A stretch of 64,000 nt of DNA, taken from contig CAYXYB010000015.1 in the NCBI GenBank assembly GCA_964469215.1, positions 1 to 64,000 on the forward strand, read 5' to 3'. The position numbers and the translations under genes were made by a program. The stretch is from SKPS01 sp964469215. Lineage in GTDB: Bacteria; Bacteroidota; Bacteroidia; Bacteroidales; SKPS01. Numbering within the stretch: the first letter of the stretch is position 1; each line of letters starts with the position of its first letter. The notes under the pieces are model-generated. The model was given only the letters and a program-made list of their open reading frames with translations, had not been told where the DNA came from and searched no databases. Positions 27,101 to 36,143 of the stretch are shown here, piece after piece.

Positions 27101-28298
27101 CTGCCGGTGTTACTGTTACACCTTTACCCGATGTGTCAGGCTCCCAGGGTGTGGTCACTACTCCTCCAGGCTTATTTATCAGACTGTCAGCAGGAGTCAC
27201 TTTTAAACTGTCTGTCGGCGTTGTTGGAGAGGTTTTGGGTTTAGTTGGGTTTGTTGGAGTTGATGGTTTTGAAGGAGTTGAAGGAGTTGATGGCTTTGAA
27301 GGTTTTGTTGGAGTTTTTGGATATCTCCCGCAAGGATTTTCGTAAACAATTACCTGAAATCCTGTGAACTGACCGGTAGCCATCCACTTCATATCTGTTA
27401 CATGGCTCATAAGGTCAGTGGATACATTTCCAACGCAGGTTGCAATAGGTTGTATAAGTGTAATAGATCTCTTAACAGTTTCCTGGTATGTAAAATAACT
27501 GATCTCACTGAATCCGTGATTCTCTCCAACAGGCAACCCATCTGCAGTTCGTGCCTGCACCTGCCATACATAACGCTGCCCGCTAACCATTGGTGGCAGA
27601 TGGATACCGTAATTTAATGCAGTGCCCGAAAATTTTGGCTCACTGTAAAATGGAGGGTTGGAACGTATAGCCTCATAAGGTGTCTGGCCTTCGTGTAACT
27701 CGGCAATTGAAATCATATAAAAAATTTCAATTGCAGGTAACGGAGAGGGTGGAAGCCACGTAAAAACAGGCATTGGCTCAGAGATTTCAGATTCATTTAA
27801 GGGATATACCAGTATAGGTGCAGTGGGCTTGAATACCGAATGAGGAACACAGGTGTTTCCCAATTGGTCATTTGTGATAGCGTCACGTATCAATACACAT
27901 ATAATGTAGTCTCCCGGCGGCAATGTGTTGGCCTGTAAAACATAAGACTCATAAACAGGACTAAGATAATCTAACGTCAGAGGCTCATATGAGTTGTAGG
28001 GTGGATTCGAGACACCCGGTAATAATTCAAAAACAGATGTAGTACCTGAAAATATTAACCCCGCAGTCTGTTCTTCTACAGTACCGCTCAGATAAACCTG
28101 CCTTGTCAAGCCTGTTTGGTTGTTGAATGAAATAAACCTTATGAAATCTTCAGGTGTGAAGCTCCCAGGTGGAGGTAACTGAAGGGATACAGTAACCTGA
28201 CTTGTCAGTGAAACGGGGAAATTCAAAAAAAACAGAAATAAAAAAAACACGAGTCCTTTTTTGGCAGAACGTAGGTAGATAATAAAATTAATTTTCAT
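24174..28298 (-). CDS. Giant secreted metzincin-type protein A
   Basis: This 1374-residue exported protein has a Sec signal at ~13-33. Residues ~34-275 resemble the TANFOR architecture: RQVYLSGTVEEQTAGLIFSG, then GDYIICVLIRDAIT, then VFTWLPPSPLPAIEIFYMIS and RYVWQVQARTADG. A Pro/Ser/Lys/Thr linker (~330-410) precedes two LPPGW(A/E)WG...WTGE repeats (~413-469), then beta domains with repeated EIEVRVKN and GKITLKVYQPG strands. The C-terminal zinc site is HELSHAVGVRHHGE (first His 1232) with a CWMRY Met-turn at M1291, the same order and spacing as its paralogue. This supports a secreted metzincin protease of unassigned family. It follows the barrel gene by 52 bases. The substrate is unknown; the size suggests a surface-displayed enzyme. 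Confidence 0.78.
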   Translation of the reverse strand: MKINFIIYLRSAKKGLVFFLFLFFLNFPVSLTSQVTVSLQLPPPGSFTPEDFIRFISFNNQTGLTRQVYLSGTVEEQTAGLIFSGTTSVFELLPGVSNPPYNSYEPLTLDYLSPVYESYVLQANTLPPGDYIICVLIRDAITNDQLGNTCVPHSVFKPTAPILVYPLNESEISEPMPVFTWLPPSPLPAIEIFYMISIAELHEGQTPYEAIRSNPPFYSEPKFSGTALNYGIHLPPMVSGQRYVWQVQARTADGLPVGENHGFSEISYFTYQETVKRSITLIQPIATCVGNVSTDLMSHVTDMKWMATGQFTGFQVIVYENPCGRYPKTPTKPSKPSTPSTPSKPSTPTNPTKPKTSPTTPTDSLKVTPADSLINKPGGVVTTPWEPDTSGKGVTVTPADTFGPGIKDWPEGDDDHDYRPPLPPGWAWGDEGPYWTGEHPPPPPDLPPGWEWGPLRPHWTGEGSPPPDRTILYVSQTIESIPVTPPDILNLQQEVLYQEMIPLHQFLEPGQAFIYQIYGTYQNTEGSMQGFLSEPQCMRYSATATGTDTAAPVSCQVCMTRIEPRIGPVMNGGLNPPKDTLQIYRDEFIVFRAEGADYDEIWWFCTPGPDCPETPSTDMRVTSSRVKFTWEIIDGDGDFTEIGCSGTKRATEGERVIFMPPYVKPDTTVMTKIKLSIIDDNTSQPEDKTVERIIKIKTERTRKEPNQYKVTIDSDAYKLPQASQVTGLASGTCRTQGPVWTKDTNLTKPEIKLPGSVADADKLVYKELIRLYAEDIRDPDNIRVWCLSAVCDTMSINRDFEDDVEFTWSITKGGGSFIKGNKGRYVIFEAPEKEGVVEIEVRVKNPSYLKIKDKDPEPGKITLKVYQPGVKIEQTPLAWLPEAGNILQKKSFLVYKDNNEWKDGLNHQCRIHFVELLDVSTEPGVCLNWPPKNHGSTHFVDFCQDLSIRDSSGWESFDTTRCKRWNHTDSLWYKKANSLKPEKEFTVKINSYDYGGYGFARSLANGSQSIKTPYESVPWEVKDKKHPKRPDDTKPAAKDNRVTIPRDADENKVPDNGWQTALQKSLSSFITGYTGALVEIKEEDPKDAANDLDSLPLSNFGGDGISAYEEYRGFMVKGTHNRFSMSTKDLLMWDRNNLGIGDFNKTGILNWFINQNEMDTGRVINLNRKTHNPGFDQKGIKLFVNESAAMSTSFGWAVRSVSRDGLVTCDSVLINSALITSKGKDASSTIAHELSHAVGVRHHGEGIIEGYLLLGKDINIDGSWFSSTVDSAWFYSACARGVTSGDILCWMRYDDYIRYCPVSPVLKNLNCPSGDRRVNMENLRIRRVNDTHVGKDITNLTTGTGINNSNECGSDAATGRGECKSQIRVSCKRP

Positions 28299-28350
28299 AT
28301 CTGTATTGATATTGCTGATTAATCAAAACCACTCCAGGATTATCCGGAAG

Positions 28351-30114
28351 TTAAAATCTCGTGATCAGTGAACATCTGATTATATATTGATTATACTCAA
28401 GTTCCGGTTTTATCAGGTCGCGATACCTGATTGGTTCAGCAGTAAGCATTAAACTTCCTGCTTTTCCAAGGTTGGCACTGAAATTGGCAGTAATACCGGT
28501 GCGACTCTGCTGACCCTCATTACCCGTGTATCTGATACCAATACCGGCACTCCATCTTTTCTTCTGATACCAAGTTGCACCTGCATTAATCTGCTGGGAA
28601 ACCTGTTTCAGGGTGTCTGCAGTGAAAATGTAAAATCCACCCGAAACCTGCACACAAAGAGGAATGGCGAGCATTAAGGTCTGCTGGGCGGTAAAATTAC
28701 TGCCGGTATATTTCAGTTTGTTTGAAACAGTCTTTGACTCCATGTTCTGGCCCGACCATGTGAGGCCTGTATAGGCATTGTACTTTTTTTTTAAAACATA
28801 GTTCTTTCCTGTCGAAAATGTGATAATTTCTGCAAAACTCTTCTGATTAATCATCTCACCTTTAACATTCTGATTATGCGGCGAATACGTTACGCTGATC
28901 CATGGTAGCTTTAATGGCCTCCATGTTGCTGAAATTCCCCAAATTGAAGTTTCTGTTGTCACCGGCCTGGTTTTGGAAAGGTTATCACGATAAAGCTTTA
29001 ACCATGGCTGTATGGTAATTTTCCGTTTCAACAACATTTGATTTCCGTGTATTTCAAAGCTTTCGTAGTCCTGCCTCATAAATGGCACTCCGGGTGACCG
29101 GTATCCTGGTGCCACTCTGTTTACTGATGCAGTGATCTTAGTTAACCGGAGATTCATGGAGCTGCTTAGTCTGCCGGCATAGGAAAGGGAAGTAGTGAGT
29201 CTTGGCTGATAAATATTTGTCACCCAATCAGGCAGTGCATCAATCTTTAATGGTTCGCTCTCAATATTGGATGTGTTTGCCGATCCTGCCAGCTCTCCCT
29301 GAACTTTCAGCTTCCCTTTAAACATGGATATTCCACCTTCAATGCCGGCCAGCAGGCTTTCCCCCGCCTTCTTGTTGATCTGCAGAGTGTCACCGGGGAT
29401 AAAAAAGGTGTCCGCCATATGTATAAATGTGTCCGGGTTCTGAACATAATAATGTACATCTCCGCCATGAGTGCCGGATATATCCCAGGATCTGAGAGCT
29501 GAAACAAAAATGTAGCTTCCCTCTGAACTGTTCCCAATACCTAATCTCCCAAAAGCCATCCGTTGCTCATACTGCTGATTCCAGAAATACCCCTCACCAA
29601 CAGGCTTCAATGATGTGCCGTATGTGAATCCTGCACTGAACCTTCCAAACCTAACTCCGGTGTTGACACCATTGACCATTATGCCGTTCAGTATAAGTTT
29701 CGACCAGCTGGGCCTTGTCCTGCCAATCTCAAACGTCTCGATATGCTTTAGAAATTTGAAACCCGGTACCTTAAGCCCATTACGCAGCAATGAACGGGCA
29801 TCAAGCTGAAACGAATAATGATTCATCGGCTGATATGCTTTGCTCTGCATCGTTGAAAGCATTACTGATCCTGAGAATGGGATGCTAAGAAGTGTAAGCT
29901 GGCCCCTAAATTGCCAGGTCAGGTATTGCCGTGGAATCTCCTGACCGAAACTCTGACGGTCTGAATAGTATCCTGTTAAGGTGCTTGTCCCTTTAAAGGT
30001 TATCCATTTATAATCTCCCTCTTTTTCCTGGCATAAAACCTCATTTATAGGCAGAAAACAGAAAAACAGGAATGAAGACGCAATTAATATCCGCTTCATG
30101 TCCATATCCCGCAA
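28351..30114 (-). CDS. Outer-membrane beta-barrel protein, first gene of metzincin operon
   Basis: This 587-residue protein has a signal peptide (MKRILIASSFLFFCFLP, ending ~VLCQ). The rest is a long series of amphipathic beta strands with aromatic girdles (FSAGFTYGTSLKP; RLTTSLSYAGRLSSSMNLRL; WSAGIGIRYTGNEG). The last residue is Phe in CSLITRF, the classic C-terminal signature of a BAM-inserted outer-membrane barrel. No TonB box or plug is visible. It could be a channel, an anchor or an export pore for the two giant proteins encoded directly downstream (52-base gap, same strand); that link is inference from operon order. I cannot assign a named family. Confidence 0.75.
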   Translation of the reverse strand: MRDMDMKRILIASSFLFFCFLPINEVLCQEKEGDYKWITFKGTSTLTGYYSDRQSFGQEIPRQYLTWQFRGQLTLLSIPFSGSVMLSTMQSKAYQPMNHYSFQLDARSLLRNGLKVPGFKFLKHIETFEIGRTRPSWSKLILNGIMVNGVNTGVRFGRFSAGFTYGTSLKPVGEGYFWNQQYEQRMAFGRLGIGNSSEGSYIFVSALRSWDISGTHGGDVHYYVQNPDTFIHMADTFFIPGDTLQINKKAGESLLAGIEGGISMFKGKLKVQGELAGSANTSNIESEPLKIDALPDWVTNIYQPRLTTSLSYAGRLSSSMNLRLTKITASVNRVAPGYRSPGVPFMRQDYESFEIHGNQMLLKRKITIQPWLKLYRDNLSKTRPVTTETSIWGISATWRPLKLPWISVTYSPHNQNVKGEMINQKSFAEIITFSTGKNYVLKKKYNAYTGLTWSGQNMESKTVSNKLKYTGSNFTAQQTLMLAIPLCVQVSGGFYIFTADTLKQVSQQINAGATWYQKKRWSAGIGIRYTGNEGQQSRTGITANFSANLGKAGSLMLTAEPIRYRDLIKPELEYNQYIIRCSLITRF

Positions 30115-30339
30115 GACTAATACAATTAACTAAAAGGCAGCTTTTAAGTTTTAGGTTAATATGCTAACTCTGATAAGAATGAAATGATTATGCAAGATAC
30201 AACGAAAAAAAGGAGTTCCGACATTGAAGCAAAAATTTTTCATTGAATTCTTCAATTAAATATCGGATTTGAATATTAAAAATGACACAATCCATTTGCT
30301 AATTCACAAATTTGCTGATTTGCTAATTAACAATTCTTA

Positions 30340-31458
30340 TTATTTCGCATTCATCGGTTTCCAGGTAAGATTTGACCCTACATTTGGATTGAAGTTAGGA
30401 TTATCGGTGACAATGTATTCACCCAGGTTGTTGCACCATGCATTACCATAACCACTGGGCAGGTCAACATGACGTTCTTCAAAGGGATCGTAGTATTTGT
30501 CAACCCCACGGATATGATCGCTAAAATTTTCAGATACTTTGTCATATACGCTGCTTCGTGTTTCGAACTGTTGCAGGCTTTCAGTGCTCATCTGGTCGCT
30601 CATGCGGCTGAGCATCCGGCTGAATTCCCCAATACTCTGGATGTGCCTGATTTCCTGTTGTGCCATGTATTCAATAAGATGATCGTATTTTGCCTGCCAT
30701 TTGGGATTGACTCTGAAGGAGGTAGTCATCGTTTCGAAAAGTTTGGTATTCGCCTCCAACTGCCCTTCTTTTCCTTGAAATGAAAAGATATAATCAACAA
30801 ACCAAATGGTATTGTAATACACCCCGAACATACTTTGGATCGGAAAGGAGATCTGTTCCACCACCGCGTAAAACTCCTCTTCCATCCTTATACTGTCAAG
30901 GGTATAGGTGATGCGAATTTTAGCTCCTGTAGCCTCACCGACATGGCCTGCCGTCAGCAACTTAGCAAGTTCAGGAAGGTTTTCTTCCTTCTTGATTTTG
31001 AAGTTCTTCATATTGCCACGATGTTCTTGTAGTACAATGTTTTTTAAGGCCGTATGGGCATTCACAGGTTTCTTTACAACGCTTCCATAGTATTTTGAGC
31101 CCGGAGGAAACATCTGCAGTAGCCCTGGACTGTTTGTCCAGAAATAACAGTGATTCTTAAATACTTCAAATGCCTCTTTCCCTTTTGGGTTGAATACTTT
31201 GAAAGCTGTATTGGCAGGCATTGCAGGGTTGTCAAGAATCCATTCCATTCCTCCCTCAAAACGCCAATCGGAAGGCATCAGAAAACTGAAGGCCTCAATA
31301 CCGGTACCCTGTTTGTCGATGTACGAAAATTTCTTGAACTTCAGAATTTTACCATTGTCCTCCGTGTTAGCTTCTTTAGGTTTGATGGCTGTGGAGGTAC
31401 AGGAAGCAATCAAGACAAACAGTATAGCGCATTTAAATAAAGAGTATAGCTTTTTCAT
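30340..31458 (-). CDS. Uncharacterised lipoprotein (372 aa)
   Basis: The N-terminus (MKKLYSLFKCAILFVLIASC) is a type II signal peptide with lipobox LIASC, so the mature protein starts at Cys20 and is lipid-anchored. The body (~40-230) contains MPSDWRFEGGMEWIL and later repeated beta segments. The C-terminal part is helical, then ends in GYGNAWCNNLGEYIVTD. I do not recognise the family. A minus-strand -7 box (TACCTTTG) at 31480-31487 lies 22 bases upstream of the start, so it is a single-gene unit. It stands between the metzincin operon and the carotenoid genes, with no sign that it belongs to either. Confidence 0.75.
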   Translation of the reverse strand: MKKLYSLFKCAILFVLIASCTSTAIKPKEANTEDNGKILKFKKFSYIDKQGTGIEAFSFLMPSDWRFEGGMEWILDNPAMPANTAFKVFNPKGKEAFEVFKNHCYFWTNSPGLLQMFPPGSKYYGSVVKKPVNAHTALKNIVLQEHRGNMKNFKIKKEENLPELAKLLTAGHVGEATGAKIRITYTLDSIRMEEEFYAVVEQISFPIQSMFGVYYNTIWFVDYIFSFQGKEGQLEANTKLFETMTTSFRVNPKWQAKYDHLIEYMAQQEIRHIQSIGEFSRMLSRMSDQMSTESLQQFETRSSVYDKVSENFSDHIRGVDKYYDPFEERHVDLPSGYGNAWCNNLGEYIVTDNPNFNPNVGSNLTWKPMNAK

Positions 31459-31479
31459 TGTGTTTGGTTTTTATAACTA

Positions 31480-31487
31480 CAAAGGTA
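31480..31487 (-). promoter_or_regulatory. -7 box for the 372-aa lipoprotein
   Basis: The minus strand reads TACCTTTG, matching TAnnTTTG, 22 bases before the ATG of the lipoprotein gene. Confidence 0.6.
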
Positions 31488-31565
31488 AATTCGAAAATTA
31501 CAAGTTCAAAAAAAATCACTGCTATTTCTTAACATTGAACAGGATGTCGGTTTAAAAATGATATA

Positions 31566-31573
31566 TACATTTG
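31566..31573 (+). promoter_or_regulatory. -7 box for the phytoene desaturase gene
   Basis: TACATTTG matches TAnnTTTG, 38 bases before ATG 31611. Confidence 0.55.
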
Positions 31574-31610
31574 CAGGTTGCTTATTTAAGCTTAAACGGT
31601 GACCTGCACT

Positions 31611-33101
31611 ATGGATATGCCGGATACTTTGGAAAAGAAACGTGTTTTAATAATTGGAGCCGGACCTTCGGGACTGGCGGCTGCGGTGATGCTGGCAAGA
31701 AAGGGTTGTGAGGTTGAAGTTTTTGAAAAGAACCTTTATCCCGGCGGGCGTTGTGGTCGGATTGAACGCGATGGTTTCAGGTTTGATACCGGGGCGACTA
31801 TGATGCTGATGCCCGGAATGTACAGGGAAGCGTTTACCGCAATGGGGCTCAGTCCCGAGAAGGACATGAATCTGGTTCGGATGGATCATCTCTATACAGT
31901 ATGTTTCGACGATGGATCACGGTTGCGTTTTTCCACCAATCCTGATGATATGGATCGGCAACTCGATGCCTTTGAGCCCGGAAGTGCTGCACGTGCCCGT
32001 GATCTTGTGAAGAGGGGCTATGGTATGTACAGATTGGGTTATGATCGACTGTTGTCCCGCAATTTTACCCGTTGGTATCAGTTCATAAATCTCAGAAATG
32101 TGATGATGCTGTTTCGTCTGAAGATTTTTACCACACATACCACATTCACCCGTAGGTTTTTTGAAGACCGAAGGTTGCGGATGGCCTTCACCTTTCAGAA
32201 TATCTATGTGGGGCAGAACCCTTTCACGGCACCGGCACTTTTTTCCATGATCCCGGCTTCTGAACTGACAGAGGGTGCATGGTTTCCGGTGGGCGGCATG
32301 CACGCTCTGGTACAAAGGATTGCTACTGAAGCCGAAGCACTTGGGGTAAAGATACATTATGGTGCCGGGGTGTCGCAAATTCTTACCCGCCAGAGCGAAG
32401 TCATTGGGGTAGCTCTTTCAGATGGAAATGTCGTGATGGGTGATACCATCCTGGCGACCGCCGATTTACCATATGTATACCGGAAGCTTTTACCGTCATC
32501 TTTTATGCTTCGAAGGTTGAAACTGCTGCGGTACAGTTGTTCAGCCATCGTGTTTCACTGGGGGGTGAGTAAGCGATACACGCAATTGGATCATCATACT
32601 ATATTTCTTTCAGACGCTTACGAACAGGGGATGAGGGAAATTTTCAGGAACAAACGGGTAGGGGAGGATCCCTGCTTCTACGTTCATGCTCCTGTACGCA
32701 ACGATCCTTCAGCCGCCCCCGAAGGTTGTGATGCAATTTCGGTGATCGTCGCTACAGGGCACCATAACCCATACAATACCTCCGAATGGCAGAAACTCAC
32801 ACATCAGGTAAGGGAAGCGGTAATCAGCAAGCTCATCCATGCCGGACTAACCGACATCAGGGAGCAGATCAGTTTCGAAATGGTGTACACACCGCCGCAG
32901 TGGGAGGATGCAGTCAATGTTGCCCGAGGTGCCATCTTCGGCAGCCTGGCACATACTATTACCCAAATGGGCTATTTCAGGCCTGCAAACCGGCATCGTA
33001 AGTATAAAAACCTTTTCTTTGCAGGTGGCAGCACCCATCCGGGTAACGGTATTCCGATGGTACTGATGTCCGCAAAGCTGGTCTCTGAAAGAATCGTCTG
33101 A
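31611..33101 (+). CDS. crtI: Phytoene desaturase family FAD oxidoreductase
   Basis: This 496-residue protein belongs to the CrtI/CrtN-type FAD-dependent desaturases, which introduce double bonds into C30 or C40 terpenes in carotenoid synthesis. An N-terminal FAD dinucleotide-binding motif VLIIGAGPSGLAAA is followed by EVFEKNLYPGGRCG, the family signature. The C-terminal region has the second FAD motif near NLFFAGGSTHPGNGIPM, also typical. GTG 31599 is in frame, but ATG 31611 (MDMPDTLEKKR) is preferred. The next gene, 85 bases on, is a squalene/phytoene synthase, so the two make and desaturate the same precursor. C30 versus C40 specificity cannot be read from sequence here. Expected at the inner face of the cytoplasmic membrane. 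Confidence 0.85.
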   Translation: MDMPDTLEKKRVLIIGAGPSGLAAAVMLARKGCEVEVFEKNLYPGGRCGRIERDGFRFDTGATMMLMPGMYREAFTAMGLSPEKDMNLVRMDHLYTVCFDDGSRLRFSTNPDDMDRQLDAFEPGSAARARDLVKRGYGMYRLGYDRLLSRNFTRWYQFINLRNVMMLFRLKIFTTHTTFTRRFFEDRRLRMAFTFQNIYVGQNPFTAPALFSMIPASELTEGAWFPVGGMHALVQRIATEAEALGVKIHYGAGVSQILTRQSEVIGVALSDGNVVMGDTILATADLPYVYRKLLPSSFMLRRLKLLRYSCSAIVFHWGVSKRYTQLDHHTIFLSDAYEQGMREIFRNKRVGEDPCFYVHAPVRNDPSAAPEGCDAISVIVATGHHNPYNTSEWQKLTHQVREAVISKLIHAGLTDIREQISFEMVYTPPQWEDAVNVARGAIFGSLAHTITQMGYFRPANRHRKYKNLFFAGGSTHPGNGIPMVLMSAKLVSERIV

Positions 33102-33186
33102 TTGTCTAATCGTCTAATCGGGGAATTGATCATTCACAATTTCAAACCTGATAAACTTTCACACTAAACCTTAAAATACATTCAGT

Positions 33187-34137
33187 ATGTCGAACACCAA
33201 AAACGAAATGACTCTCGCTCTGGATATCTTCAATTCAATAGATTTCGAAAAGATCAAGGATCATCCAAACATCCTCGTGGCGGCAAATTTCTGGGAGCCG
33301 GAAAGGTATCGGGCAGCATGTGTATGTTATAAGATCCTTCGGCAGATTGATGACCTTATCGACGATCATAAGGCTCAGCATAAACTCCTCACACCGAAGG
33401 AGCAAAAATGTTTCAAGTCTGATGTTGAGAGATGGTTGAGTATGTTTATGAGAGCCGGAAGGAGCAATCCCGCCAATGCTGAGCTCCTGGAAACTGTTGA
33501 GCAGTTCCGTGTTCCGCTGTGGCCTTTTCTCGATTTTGCCCGATCAATGATCTATGATATCAACCACGATGGGTTTGCAACTCTATATGACTTCATCCTC
33601 TACTCTCAGGGTGCTACAGTTGCCCCGGCAGCTATATTTGTACATCTGTGTGGTTTAAGAGATAATGAAGAAGGTGGCTACCTTCTACCCGACTTCGATG
33701 TGAGGGATACGGCAACTCCTTGTGCAATATTCAGTTACCTGGTGCATATCATTCGGGATTTTCAGAAGGATACCCTTAACAACCTCAGCTATTTCGCTGC
33801 TGATATTATGGAGAAGCACGGTATCAACGTCGATAAGATGCGGAAGATGGCAAACGGGGCACCTCCATCCGACGGTTTTCGGGCTATGATGCATGAATAC
33901 AAAGAGCTTGCAGATCAATACAGGGAAGATACCGCAGAGATGATCAGGGAGGTATCCCCGAAGCTTTCATTACGCCACAGGTTAAGCCTGCAGATTATCT
34001 TTGATTTATACCTTTTGGTGTATGAAAGGATAGATCCGGAAAATGGTTTGTTTACCACAGAAGAGCTTGTCCCGACTCCCGCTGAAACCCGGGTACGGGT
34101 CAGGCAGGTTATTGAAAGGTTTTTTAGTTTAATATAG
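33187..34137 (+). CDS. crtB: Squalene/phytoene synthase
   Basis: This 316-residue trans-isoprenyl synthase of the SQS/PSY family condenses two prenyl diphosphates head-to-head (GGPP to phytoene, or FPP to squalene/dehydrosqualene). Two Mg-binding Asp motifs are present: DDLID with D55 and D59 in RQIDDLIDDHKA, and D191-FQK-D195 in RDFQKDTLNN. Length matches the family (~280-350). It follows the phytoene desaturase gene on the same strand, which favours carotenoid over hopanoid synthesis because no hpn genes are nearby. The name crtB assumes phytoene as product; squalene-type HpnC/HpnD activity is the alternative. Confidence 0.82.
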   Translation: MSNTKNEMTLALDIFNSIDFEKIKDHPNILVAANFWEPERYRAACVCYKILRQIDDLIDDHKAQHKLLTPKEQKCFKSDVERWLSMFMRAGRSNPANAELLETVEQFRVPLWPFLDFARSMIYDINHDGFATLYDFILYSQGATVAPAAIFVHLCGLRDNEEGGYLLPDFDVRDTATPCAIFSYLVHIIRDFQKDTLNNLSYFAADIMEKHGINVDKMRKMANGAPPSDGFRAMMHEYKELADQYREDTAEMIREVSPKLSLRHRLSLQIIFDLYLLVYERIDPENGLFTTEELVPTPAETRVRVRQVIERFFSLI

Positions 34138-34146
34138 CCTGAAAGT

Positions 34147-34950
34147 TCATGCCATTGCCATAGAAACAAGCTCTGCAATATCCAGATTTTTTACCTCTTC
34201 CTCCCGGTTTTTGTACTTTAATCCGTCAGTGATCATGGTCATGCAGAAAGGGCACGTTGTTCCAATGATTTCAGCACCCGTGTCAAGAGCCTCTTCAGTC
34301 CTTTCAATAAAAACCTCCTTATCCCCTTTTTCGCAGTCTTTGAACATCTGTGCTCCACCAGCACCACAGCAAAGGGCGAAGCTTTTATTACGGTGCATCT
34401 CGACAAGTTCAAGTCCAAGGGACTTAATTACCCTCCTTGGGGCATCATAAATATCGTTCATCCTTCCCAGGTAGCAGGGATCATGATATGTTGCCTTCTG
34501 TCCCGACAGCTTTTTATTGTCAACCCGAAGTTTTCCTTCATTGATCATATTGTTGAGAAACTCAGTGTAATGAATTACCTCATAATTGCCGCCAAGGTCA
34601 GGATATTCATGTTTGAAAACATTGTAGCAGTGCGGACATGTTGTGATAATTTTTTTAACCTGATAAACTTTGAAGATTTCTATCAGAGTCATTGCCTGCA
34701 TCTGAAAGAGCATCTCGTTGCCGGCTCTGCGGGCAGGATCACCTGTGCAGGTCTCTTCTGTGCCGAGAACGGCATAGTCGGTGCCAAGGTGGTTCAGTAT
34801 TGATGCGAATGCTTTGGCTACCTTCATGTATCTGAAGTCGAAAGCACCGGCACACCCGACCCAGAAAAGGTATTCAGGTTTTTTCCCCTGAGATGCAAGG
34901 TCAGCCATAATAGGCACTACTATGCTACTGTTATTGTCTGACATTATCAA
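34147..34950 (-). CDS. CCG-domain Fe-S protein (HdrB/GlpC-like)
   Basis: This 267-residue protein has two cysteine-rich CCG modules: WVGCAGAFDFR near the N-terminus with CPHCYN, and LCCGAGGAQMF with CPFCMTM near the C-terminus. CCG domains bind a non-cubane [4Fe-4S] cluster in heterodisulfide-reductase B, GlpC and LldE subunits and move electrons to quinones or disulfides. It has no membrane segment and needs a membrane partner; the NarI/HdrC-like protein at 37218-38513 on the same strand fits that role, and the two are usually adjacent in this phylum. Here mnmH and a T9SS gene lie between. It ends 9 bases from the convergent squalene/phytoene synthase stop. Confidence 0.85.
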   Translation of the reverse strand: MIMSDNNSSIVVPIMADLASQGKKPEYLFWVGCAGAFDFRYMKVAKAFASILNHLGTDYAVLGTEETCTGDPARRAGNEMLFQMQAMTLIEIFKVYQVKKIITTCPHCYNVFKHEYPDLGGNYEVIHYTEFLNNMINEGKLRVDNKKLSGQKATYHDPCYLGRMNDIYDAPRRVIKSLGLELVEMHRNKSFALCCGAGGAQMFKDCEKGDKEVFIERTEEALDTGAEIIGTTCPFCMTMITDGLKYKNREEEVKNLDIAELVSMAMA

Positions 34951-35118
34951 ATATTTTTTTTAATTTGATTTTCTAACGCTTTGCAATATTACAACCTTAT
35001 TTAAAATCTATTTTGTCTATCCGATCAATAACCTGCGATCTGATAAAGTTTATGAAACTTACTTGCTTGTAACGCGGTAATGTCTTTATTAACATCAGAA
35101 AAATAAAATCCATAAAGA

Positions 35119-36120
35119 CTATCTTGATACTATGAACCGGTAATATTTCCGTTCATTTACGGAGGTAATTGAAAGAAAATAGACTCCGGCAGGAATATCA
35201 GTGAGGTCAAGAGCAAAAGCATTAGTGAAAGAGGCCGTCTTATTTATAAGCACCTCTCCGTTAATATTGCAGATCTGCAGATTATATTCAGAATAGGTAT
35301 TTCCGGGTGGGATTATTTGCAGGTGATCTGTTGTTGGATTTGGAAAAAACTGCCAGGAGGTTTTGGTTGAAATTGAAGGAATCGCACTGGAGGCATCTTC
35401 TGCATCTGTCGCCATTCCGAAAATCACTGAATAAATTGCCGTAAGGCTGTCGCAGAAGTTTGTGACTGATGCATTGCAGGTATTCACTTTGAATAGTTTG
35501 TTGGTTCCCTGGAAGCCAACCGAAACTATTAAAGTGTCGTGCCATGCTGAGGGTACCATTCCGTATGCCTGAGGACTGGCTGTCCCAAAATTCATTATTC
35601 CTATAGTAGTGCTGCTGAAAGGATTAAGCGTAATTTTTACAAGAGTTGAACCTGACCCGATCATGTAAATGGTGTCAGCAACTTTGACAAGATCTCCACT
35701 GCAGTTAATACCAATACTTCCAACAACAGAAAAAGTACCGGTAGAAATACAAAATTTCTGTAAATTACCGGATACATCCGCCATATAAAGGTTGCCCGAA
35801 CCATCACCTACCATTCCGGGCATGGAAATCCCCTGTGATGCTGTGGCTACGAGGGTGGCAGAACCGTTTGAGATATCGATGGAATAAAGGCTGAGTCCCT
35901 GGATTCCATAAAGGTTGCCCGTCTGCCATGCGATATCACCAAACATTAAGGATGTGCACAGGTAGGTGAGCTCGCATTCACGCATATCCATGGTATAGAT
36001 ATCTCCGGCAATCTCATTTGCAAAAACGGTTTGCGCAGAGAAATTCCGGACAGGGAATATCACCAAAAACAAAAATGTCATCATCAGGTAAACCTTTTTT
36101 ACGAATGGAAAAGTTGTCAT
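35119..36120 (-). CDS. T9SS-sorted beta-propeller-like surface protein
   Basis: This 333-residue protein has a signal peptide (~1-29, ending RNFSAQ). Residues ~30-255 contain repeated short beta motifs (DIYTMDM, LYSIDIS, GNLYMADVSGNLQKF, TIYMIGSG) like blades of a propeller. The C-terminal ~75 residues (FFPNPTTDHLQI...DLTDIPAGVYFL...FIVSR) are a type A T9SS sorting domain, cut off by PorU after outer-membrane export. It is paralogous to 61036-62067 (shared ITLNPFS core). The binding target is unknown. It lies 24 bases after mnmH on the same strand and may be read through from it. Confidence 0.85.
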   Translation of the reverse strand: MTTFPFVKKVYLMMTFLFLVIFPVRNFSAQTVFANEIAGDIYTMDMRECELTYLCTSLMFGDIAWQTGNLYGIQGLSLYSIDISNGSATLVATASQGISMPGMVGDGSGNLYMADVSGNLQKFCISTGTFSVVGSIGINCSGDLVKVADTIYMIGSGSTLVKITLNPFSSTTIGIMNFGTASPQAYGMVPSAWHDTLIVSVGFQGTNKLFKVNTCNASVTNFCDSLTAIYSVIFGMATDAEDASSAIPSISTKTSWQFFPNPTTDHLQIIPPGNTYSEYNLQICNINGEVLINKTASFTNAFALDLTDIPAGVYFLSITSVNERKYYRFIVSR

Positions 36121-36143
36121 AATGTAGCTTTCTTTTATTATGG

